Assembly: GCA_905210995.1 (NCBI GenBank)
Contig: CAJLZE010000076.1
Span: 1 to 9,570 of the forward strand
Source: an uncultured Anaerotruncus sp.
GTDB lineage: Bacteria; Bacillota; Clostridia; Oscillospirales; CAG-272
Length of the DNA stretch: 9,570 nucleotides
Direction of reading: 5' to 3'
Below the pieces are notes generated by a model. That model ran no database searches and was not told the origin of the DNA. It was given only the letters and a program-made list of their open reading frames with translations. This document shows positions 5,376 to 9,570 of the stretch, piece after piece (position 1 is the first letter of the stretch; every line of letters begins with the position of its first letter). A program made the position numbers and the translations under genes.

Positions 5376-6800
5376 ATGGACAAGAGAACGGGCATTTGCG
5401 GCGATGGGGTCGTCTGGTCGTTTGAGGACGGCAGACTGACTGTGTCCGGCGCCGGCAGGATGAGCGATTTTACCGATTACGAAAGCACTCCTTTTTCAGC
5501 CTTCCGCGCCGAGGTGCGTGAGGTCGTGATCGCCGACGGCGTTGAGAACATCGGCAACTATGCGTTTTCGCATTTTCCGGAGATCGAAGAGGTAACGGTC
5601 CCCGGCAGCGCGCGCTACATAGGCTGCGGCGCGTTCGGCAGCTGTGCGAAGCTTGCGCGGGTCACGCTCGGTGAGGGCGTGGAGGTCATATCCCCCAAGG
5701 CATTCGAAAAGAACCCCGCGCTTACCGAAATGGAGCTGCCCTCAACTCTCCGCGCGGTTGATTTCAAGGCGCTCAAGGCTTCGGATAACCTTTGCGAGGT
5801 AAAATACGGCGGCACAAAAACGCAGTGGCAGCGCGGCGTGCGCATAGGAAGGTCTTCGCACGGCAACGCCGCACTCTCCATGGCACATTTTTCTTACCGT
5901 GACACGACACGTAAATATGACAAAATGACCGCCTGCCTCGGCGATATCGTGCGGCAAGGCGGCGACGGTTCGATGTATGTCATCACCCCCGACCTCTCCG
6001 TTGAGGATTTTGACGGCAAGTCCGGCGACTGCACCCTCATTGTTTTCCCGGACGGCGAGACGATGATGATCGACGCGGGCGCACCGCCCTGCGGCTATCA
6101 CGTCGTTGAGCTTCTGCGCGGTATGGGACTTTCAAAGCTGGATCATTTCGTGCTGTCGCACCCGCACGTCGATCATCACGGCGGTGCGCCCGAGGCTGCA
6201 AGATATCTTTTCGAGCAGGGTGGCGGGATAGGAATGTATATTTATTCCGGATTTGAATTCAAGACCGCCGAGGGCAAGCTCGCAAAGCTGCTTGAGGAGC
6301 ACGGCACGGTCATGCGACGCGACGTGACCGAGGGCTGCACGTTCGATATCGGCGGGGTGCACATCGACATTCTCAACCCCACGGTCGCCGACCTTCATGT
6401 CACGTCCGAGACCGATCTCAGCGACGGCGGCGTCAACAACGTGTCGCTGGCGATGAAATTCACGTTCGGCAAGGTGAGCTACCTTACCGCGGGCGATCTT
6501 TATGCCGTGCGCGAGCGCGAGCTGGCAAAGAAATACGGCGCTGCGCTTCACGCCGACGCCGCCAAGACCGATCACCACGGGCTTTTCACGTCCAACACCG
6601 ACGAATGGCTTGCAGCGGTCAGCCCGCGCGTGCTCGTGTCGGACAGTGACGACGCGCCGTGGACGGTGTTTTCCGAAAAGCTCGAACGTATGGAGATCCC
6701 GCATTATATCGTAAGCGACTGCGGGCTTTGCGTAATGCGTCTCGGGGGCGACGGCAATATCTCGGTCGAGACCGAATATCCGATCGGCAAAGGGGAATGA
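5376..6800 (+). CDS. LRR_5 (BspA-like) domain fused to a ComEC-like metallo-beta-lactamase domain
   Basis: The 474-residue product has two parts. Residues 6-145 hold GICGDGVVWSFEDGRLTVSG, a module typical of the start of secreted LRR_5 proteins, then about four LRR_5 repeats (for example ADGVENIGNYAF). Residues 195-470 form a metallo-beta-lactamase fold with MIDAG (Asp233), the metal motif SHPHVDHHGG (His262, His264, Asp266, His267), NNVSLAM (354-360), LTAGDL (Asp374) and TDHHG (399-402). This order of motifs matches the C-terminal domain of ComEC/Rec2. All metal ligands look intact, so it should be an active hydrolase, perhaps on a phosphodiester. There is no signal peptide or membrane helix, so the LRR part seems to be cytosolic. 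GGAGG (5365-5369) sits 6 nt before the ATG, 3 nt after the pepT stop. The fusion is unusual; its substrate is unknown. Confidence 0.92.
   Translation: MDKRTGICGDGVVWSFEDGRLTVSGAGRMSDFTDYESTPFSAFRAEVREVVIADGVENIGNYAFSHFPEIEEVTVPGSARYIGCGAFGSCAKLARVTLGEGVEVISPKAFEKNPALTEMELPSTLRAVDFKALKASDNLCEVKYGGTKTQWQRGVRIGRSSHGNAALSMAHFSYRDTTRKYDKMTACLGDIVRQGGDGSMYVITPDLSVEDFDGKSGDCTLIVFPDGETMMIDAGAPPCGYHVVELLRGMGLSKLDHFVLSHPHVDHHGGAPEAARYLFEQGGGIGMYIYSGFEFKTAEGKLAKLLEEHGTVMRRDVTEGCTFDIGGVHIDILNPTVADLHVTSETDLSDGGVNNVSLAMKFTFGKVSYLTAGDLYAVRERELAKKYGAALHADAAKTDHHGLFTSNTDEWLAAVSPRVLVSDSDDAPWTVFSEKLERMEIPHYIVSDCGLCVMRLGGDGNISVETEYPIGKGE
6791..6795 (+). promoter_or_regulatory. Ribosome binding site that decides the sulfatase start
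   Basis: AGGGG at 6791-6795 is 7 nt before the ATG at 6803 but only one base from the in-frame ATG at 6797, which is too close for initiation. The sulfatase therefore most likely starts at 6803, two bases after the stop of the previous gene. Confidence 0.7.
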
Positions 6801-6802
6801 AA

Positions 6803-8302
6803 ATGTCAGATACGAAGAAAAAGCCGAACGTACTGTTCCTGCTCACCGACGATCAGCGATACGGCACGATACACGCACTCGGCAACGACGAAATAAGCAC
6901 GCCGAACCTTGACTTTCTCGTCGGGCGCGGCATGGCGTTCACCAATGCGCACATACCGGGCGGCACCGCCTCGGCTGTCTGCATGCCGAGCCGTGCCATG
7001 CTCAATTCGGGCAAAACGCTTTTCCACCTTGAGGAATGCGGCAAAAACATACCCGAGTGTGACACGACGATGGGCGAGTGCTTTCTCGGTGCGGGCTATC
7101 ACACCGTGGGCATCGGCAAATGGCACAACGGTGTGGCAAGTTACGCGCGCAGCTTTGACGGCGGAGCGGACGTGTTCTTCGGCGGTATGTGGGATCATTG
7201 GAACGTTCCCGTAAACGATTTTCACGCCGACGGCGTTTATTCGCGCGAGATAGATTTTACGCCGAATTTCACCGCAAACGAGACGCCCGTCAAGGTCAGA
7301 GCCGAAAAGATCAACGCCGGAGTGCATTCGAGCGAGCTTTTTGCCGATGCCGCGGCGGAGCATATCCGCTCGCGCACCTATGACGCGCCGTTTTTCATGT
7401 ATCTATCGTTCCTGGCGCCTCACGACCCGCGCACGATGCCCGAAAAATACCGCAGCATGTACGACCCCGAAAAGATAACGCTGCCGCCCAACTTTGCCGA
7501 AATGCCGTCTGTCTCCTTCGGCTGGGCTGCCAAGGGGCGCGACGAGAACACCGAGGCATACCCGCGCCGCCCCGAAAAGGTAAGGCAGCACATAGCGGAT
7601 TACTATGCGATGATAAGTCATCTTGACGACTGCATCGGGCGTGTGCTCGATGCGCTGCGCGAGCGCGGCGAGCTTGACGACACGATCATCGTCATGTGCG
7701 GCGACAACGGGCTGGCGATAGGTCAGCACGGGCTTATGGGCAAGCAGAACGTTTACGAGCACAGCATAAAGGTCCCGCTGCTTATTTCGGGCCCCGGCGT
7801 GCCTGCGGGGCGCACCGACGACAGCCCGGTATATCTGCTCGATATATTCCCGACTCTCTGCGATCTCTGCGGCATTCCCGTGCCCGCGTCGGTAGACGGC
7901 AAGAGCTTTTCGTGCCTCATCCGCGGCGACGGCACCGCACCGCGCGACAGTCTTTATCTTGCGTTTCAGGCGCGCATACGCGGCGTGATAGCCGGAGGGT
8001 ACAAGCTTATCGAATACCGAACCGAAAATCTCAAGCTGACGCAGGTGTTCGACCTTGCGCGCGATCCGTGGGAGATGAACAACCTCTTTGACACCCCCGG
8101 ATACGACGCGGTGACGGCGAAGCTCAGAGAGGAGCTTTTCCGTCTGCGCGACGAGTGGGACGACGAGAAGAACGAGTTCGGGCGCCTTTACTGGGAACAG
8201 TGGCGGCGCTATGACGACGCGGCTCTGCACGGCGTTCCCGGCCCCAAGGGAGCCTCGATGAGCGCTCAGGTCGGAAGCTGGGGAACGGATCTCAAAAAAT
8301 GA
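6803..8302 (+). CDS. Cysteine-type sulfatase, cytosolic
   Basis: A family S1 sulfatase that should release sulfate from a sulfated sugar or other ester. The product is 499 residues. It has the N-terminal metal motif LLTDDQ (Asp16-Asp17) and the signature CMPSR, in which Cys60 is converted to formylglycine. GKWH (Lys106, His108), APHDPR (His207) and CGDNG (Asp301-Asn302) with GKQN (Lys314) complete the site, and the sequence then runs into the usual C-terminal subdomain (ARDPWEMNNLF). Cys in place of Ser at the signature is expected here, and an anaerobic maturase (anSME) must exist elsewhere in the genome because none is in the window. There is no signal peptide, so the substrate must be imported or intracellular. 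The start at 6803 is set by the ribosome site; 6797 is the alternative. It is the last gene of the operon. Confidence 0.95.
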   Translation: MSDTKKKPNVLFLLTDDQRYGTIHALGNDEISTPNLDFLVGRGMAFTNAHIPGGTASAVCMPSRAMLNSGKTLFHLEECGKNIPECDTTMGECFLGAGYHTVGIGKWHNGVASYARSFDGGADVFFGGMWDHWNVPVNDFHADGVYSREIDFTPNFTANETPVKVRAEKINAGVHSSELFADAAAEHIRSRTYDAPFFMYLSFLAPHDPRTMPEKYRSMYDPEKITLPPNFAEMPSVSFGWAAKGRDENTEAYPRRPEKVRQHIADYYAMISHLDDCIGRVLDALRERGELDDTIIVMCGDNGLAIGQHGLMGKQNVYEHSIKVPLLISGPGVPAGRTDDSPVYLLDIFPTLCDLCGIPVPASVDGKSFSCLIRGDGTAPRDSLYLAFQARIRGVIAGGYKLIEYRTENLKLTQVFDLARDPWEMNNLFDTPGYDAVTAKLREELFRLRDEWDDEKNEFGRLYWEQWRRYDDAALHGVPGPKGASMSAQVGSWGTDLKK

Positions 8303-8335
8303 TTTTGCAATTTCAGCTTATTGAACTTGCAAAAT
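8302..8335 (+). other. Hairpin at the end of the sulfatase gene, no T-run
   Basis: ATTTTGCAA (8302-8310) pairs perfectly with TTGCAAAAT (8327-8335), and a further four pairs (TTCA 8312-8315 with TGAA 8322-8325) follow one mismatch, giving a 13-bp stem with a 6-nt loop. It starts on the last base of the sulfatase stop codon. GTCATATGTG follows instead of T residues, so it is a poor intrinsic terminator; an mRNA 3'-end stabiliser is possible. Confidence 0.55.
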
Positions 8336-8348
8336 GTCATATGTGACA
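8335..8348. promoter_or_regulatory. Small dyad, possible operator
   Basis: TGTCA (8335-8339) and TGACA (8344-8348) form a symmetric dyad around a 4-bp spacer, about 45 bp upstream of the -35 box of the ilvE promoter. The size suits a dimeric regulator, but short dyads arise by chance and no regulator can be named. Confidence 0.25.
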
Positions 8349-8391
8349 AACGTATATTGTCGAGGGGTTTGCATTTGTTGCAATTTCTATA

Positions 8392-8420
8392 TTGACAAAA
8401 ATCATAAACGGTGATAAAAT
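8392..8420 (+). promoter_or_regulatory. Strong sigma-A promoter upstream of ilvE
   Basis: A perfect TTGACA (8392-8397) and TAAAAT (8415-8420, one mismatch) are exactly 17 bp apart, with TGA before the -10. The start site should fall at about 8424-8428, only 4-8 nt before the terminator palindrome. A 10-bp direct repeat TTGCAATTTC occurs upstream at 8305-8314 and 8378-8387. Confidence 0.9.
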
Positions 8421-8431
8421 ATCATCCGTGG

Positions 8432-8470
8432 AAAGCGGCGGAGAACGCGTTCTCCGCCGCTTTATTTTTT
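8432..8470 (+). terminator. Perfect terminator palindrome between the ilvE promoter and ilvE
   Basis: Bases 8432-8463 are a perfect 32-nt palindrome: a 14-bp stem of AAAGCGGCGGAGAA with its complement and the loop CGCG. ATTTTTT follows at 8464-8470. This is one of the strongest intrinsic terminators in the window. It may end the upstream operon, for which no other good terminator is visible, but it also lies in the first bases of any transcript from the promoter at 8392-8420, and ilvE starts 34 nt after it. Confidence 0.9.
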
Positions 8471-8504
8471 CTGCGGCACTGTGCCGGGAAAGGCTTGGCA
8501 TTCA

Positions 8505-9536
8505 ATGGAACACAAAAATATCGACTGGAAAAATATCGGCTTCGGATATATACCGACGGACTGGCGCTATGTCGCGCACTGGCACGACGGCGCGTGGGAT
8601 GAGGGCGGACTTTCGGGGGACTCTAACATCACGCTCAGCGAGAGTGCCTGCGTGCTTCAGTACGCGCAGACGGTTTTTGAAGGGCTCAAGGCATATGAGA
8701 CGGCAGACGGCAGAATAGTCTGCTTCCGTCCCGACCTAAACGCGGCAAGACTCGCAAACTCCTGCCGCCGCATGAAGATACCGGTCCTTCCCGAGGAGCG
8801 ATTTCTCGAGGCGGTAGACAAGGTCGTTTCGGCAAATGCCGCGTTTGTGCCGCCATACGGCACGGGTGCGTCGCTTTACCTGCGTCCGTTCATGTTCGGC
8901 ACGACTCCCGTCGTCGGTGTGAAACCCGCGGTGGATTTTGAGTTTCGCATTTTTGCAACTCCCGTCGGTCCGTATTTCAAGGGCGGCGCAAAGCCGATAC
9001 GTCTGCGCGTGAGCGATTACGACCGCGCGGCGCCCCACGGTACCGGTCACATAAAAGCCGGCCTCAACTACGCAATGAGCCTTTATCAGATAGTTGACGC
9101 GCACGAGCAGGGCTATGACGAAAACCTGTACCTCGATCCCGCAACGCGCACGTATATCGAGGAGACGGGCGGAGCTAACCTCATTTTCATCACAAAAGAC
9201 GGTACCCTCGTCACGCCGAAGTCGGATTCCATCCTGCCCTCCATCACCCGCCGTTCGCTGCTCTGGATCGGCGAGCATATGCTGGGCATGAAGGTCGAAG
9301 AAAGGCCCGTGGCGCTCTCCGAGGTCGCGGATTTTGCCGAGTGCGGTCTTTGCGGCACGGCTGCTGTCATCTCCCCCGTCGGTATGATATCCGATCACGG
9401 CAAGGACATCTATATCCCCGCCGGAATGGAGAAGATGGGGCCTGTCACGGAGAAGCTGTACAACACCATCCGGGGCATCCAGATGGGCACGGTAGAGGCG
9501 CCCGAGGGATGGCTGAGAGAAGTCTGCAAGAAATAA
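8505..9536 (+). CDS. ilvE: Branched-chain amino acid aminotransferase
   Basis: A PLP enzyme of fold type IV that moves the amino group between glutamate and leucine, isoleucine or valine (last biosynthetic step, first catabolic step), in the cytosol. The product is 343 residues, the normal length of the longer Firmicute/eukaryote-like BCAT. The opening residues (NIDWKNIGFGYIPTDWRYV), LQYAQTVFEGLKAY (51-64), LYLRPFMFGT, the PLP lysine in GTGHIKAGLNYA (Lys184), YIEETGGANLIFI (Glu220) and ECGLCGTAAVISPVG (279-293) are family hallmarks. The ATG at 8505 is preferred because the protein opens exactly as its relatives do and AAAGG (8489-8493) precedes it; a GTG at 8481 is in frame but less likely. 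No neighbouring biosynthetic gene is present. The nearest promoter is separated from it by a terminator. Confidence 0.97.
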   Translation: MEHKNIDWKNIGFGYIPTDWRYVAHWHDGAWDEGGLSGDSNITLSESACVLQYAQTVFEGLKAYETADGRIVCFRPDLNAARLANSCRRMKIPVLPEERFLEAVDKVVSANAAFVPPYGTGASLYLRPFMFGTTPVVGVKPAVDFEFRIFATPVGPYFKGGAKPIRLRVSDYDRAAPHGTGHIKAGLNYAMSLYQIVDAHEQGYDENLYLDPATRTYIEETGGANLIFITKDGTLVTPKSDSILPSITRRSLLWIGEHMLGMKVEERPVALSEVADFAECGLCGTAAVISPVGMISDHGKDIYIPAGMEKMGPVTEKLYNTIRGIQMGTVEAPEGWLREVCKK

Positions 9537-9570
9537 AAGCGGAAATAAAGAACATCGGCTGCCGCGCTTT
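9537..9570. other. Start of the spacer after ilvE
   Basis: The window ends 34 nt after the ilvE stop. AAAGCG (9536-9541) and CGCTTT (9565-9570) could be the outer arms of an imperfect terminator stem, but the sequence ends before a T-run could confirm it. Confidence 0.25.

Noticed and set aside
6659..6802. Long N-terminal extension of the sulfatase inside the preceding gene
   Set aside because: It would overlap the end of the lactamase gene by about 140 bases and encodes basic, non-family sequence; the ribosome site points to 6803.
7403..8230. 275-codon open frame on the minus strand opposite the sulfatase
   Set aside because: It is a shadow of codon bias in the sulfatase gene, whose motifs are unambiguous; no domain is recognisable in the opposite frame.
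8335..8348. CRP/FNR-type binding site
   Set aside because: The arms and the spacer length do not match the TGTGA-N6-TCACA or TTGAT-N4-ATCAA patterns; kept only as an unnamed dyad.
8481..8504. GTG start for ilvE at 8481
   Set aside because: Relatives begin at the position matching the ATG at 8505, and AAAGG sits just before that ATG.
8424..8504. T-box or other riboswitch in the ilvE leader
   Set aside because: The leader between the likely start and the terminator is under 10 nt, far too short, and no T-box sequence is present.
1..9570. CRISPR array, phage or transposase genes
   Set aside because: No regularly spaced direct repeats, no Cas-like proteins, no transposase or integrase motifs on either strand; the only repeat pair is the two-copy tRNA-terminator segment.

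Overview
The window looks like chromosomal DNA of an anaerobic Gram-positive gut bacterium of the class Clostridia, most like the GC-rich Oscillospiraceae/Christensenellales side. The reasons are sigma-A promoters with 17-bp spacers and extended -10 boxes, GGAGG-type ribosome sites, tRNA genes with encoded CCA ends, BspA-type leucine-rich repeat (LRR_5) proteins, a cysteine-type sulfatase, and branched-chain aminotransferase and peptidase T of the Firmicute type. The lineage is inferred from these traits; no marker gene is present. All recognised genes lie on the + strand.

Region 1 (1-440): structured, non-coding DNA, then a near-consensus promoter driving tRNA-Thr(TGT) and tRNA-Tyr(GTA), with a perfect hairpin between them. 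Region 2 (441-1110): the tRNA terminator, then a second copy of the terminator and its downstream flank. The second copy follows a tRNA-Tyr T-arm relic and is bounded by 16-nt inverted repeats. Next come a promoter and ribosome site in front of what reads as a decayed gene of about 64 codons with three frame breaks, and then a further promoter. Region 3 (1111-2125): a membrane-anchored, coiled-coil protein with a polysaccharide-deacetylase-like fold but no catalytic residues, closed by a terminator.

Region 4 (2172-8302) is the main block: one promoter and five tightly packed genes. They encode an endonuclease/exonuclease/phosphatase (EEP) family enzyme, a single-pass membrane protein with a TPR-like motif and LRR_5 repeats, peptidase T, a fusion of an LRR_5 domain to a ComEC-like metallo-beta-lactamase fold, and a Cys-type sulfatase without signal peptide. 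Junctions are a 1-nt overlap or gaps of 1-3 nt, so co-transcription and translational coupling are likely. Four of the five products are hydrolases predicted to be cytosolic. The common substrate, if there is one, cannot be read from the sequence.

Region 5 (8303-9570): an AT-rich intergenic stretch with a hairpin, a small dyad and a near-perfect promoter that is followed almost at once by a perfect terminator palindrome. Then comes ilvE, which ends 34 nt before the window edge.

The observations most worth following are the LRR_5-metallo-beta-lactamase fusion and its five-gene neighbourhood, the inactive deacetylase-like membrane protein, the promoter-terminator arrangement ahead of ilvE, and the tRNA-derived inverted-repeat element.
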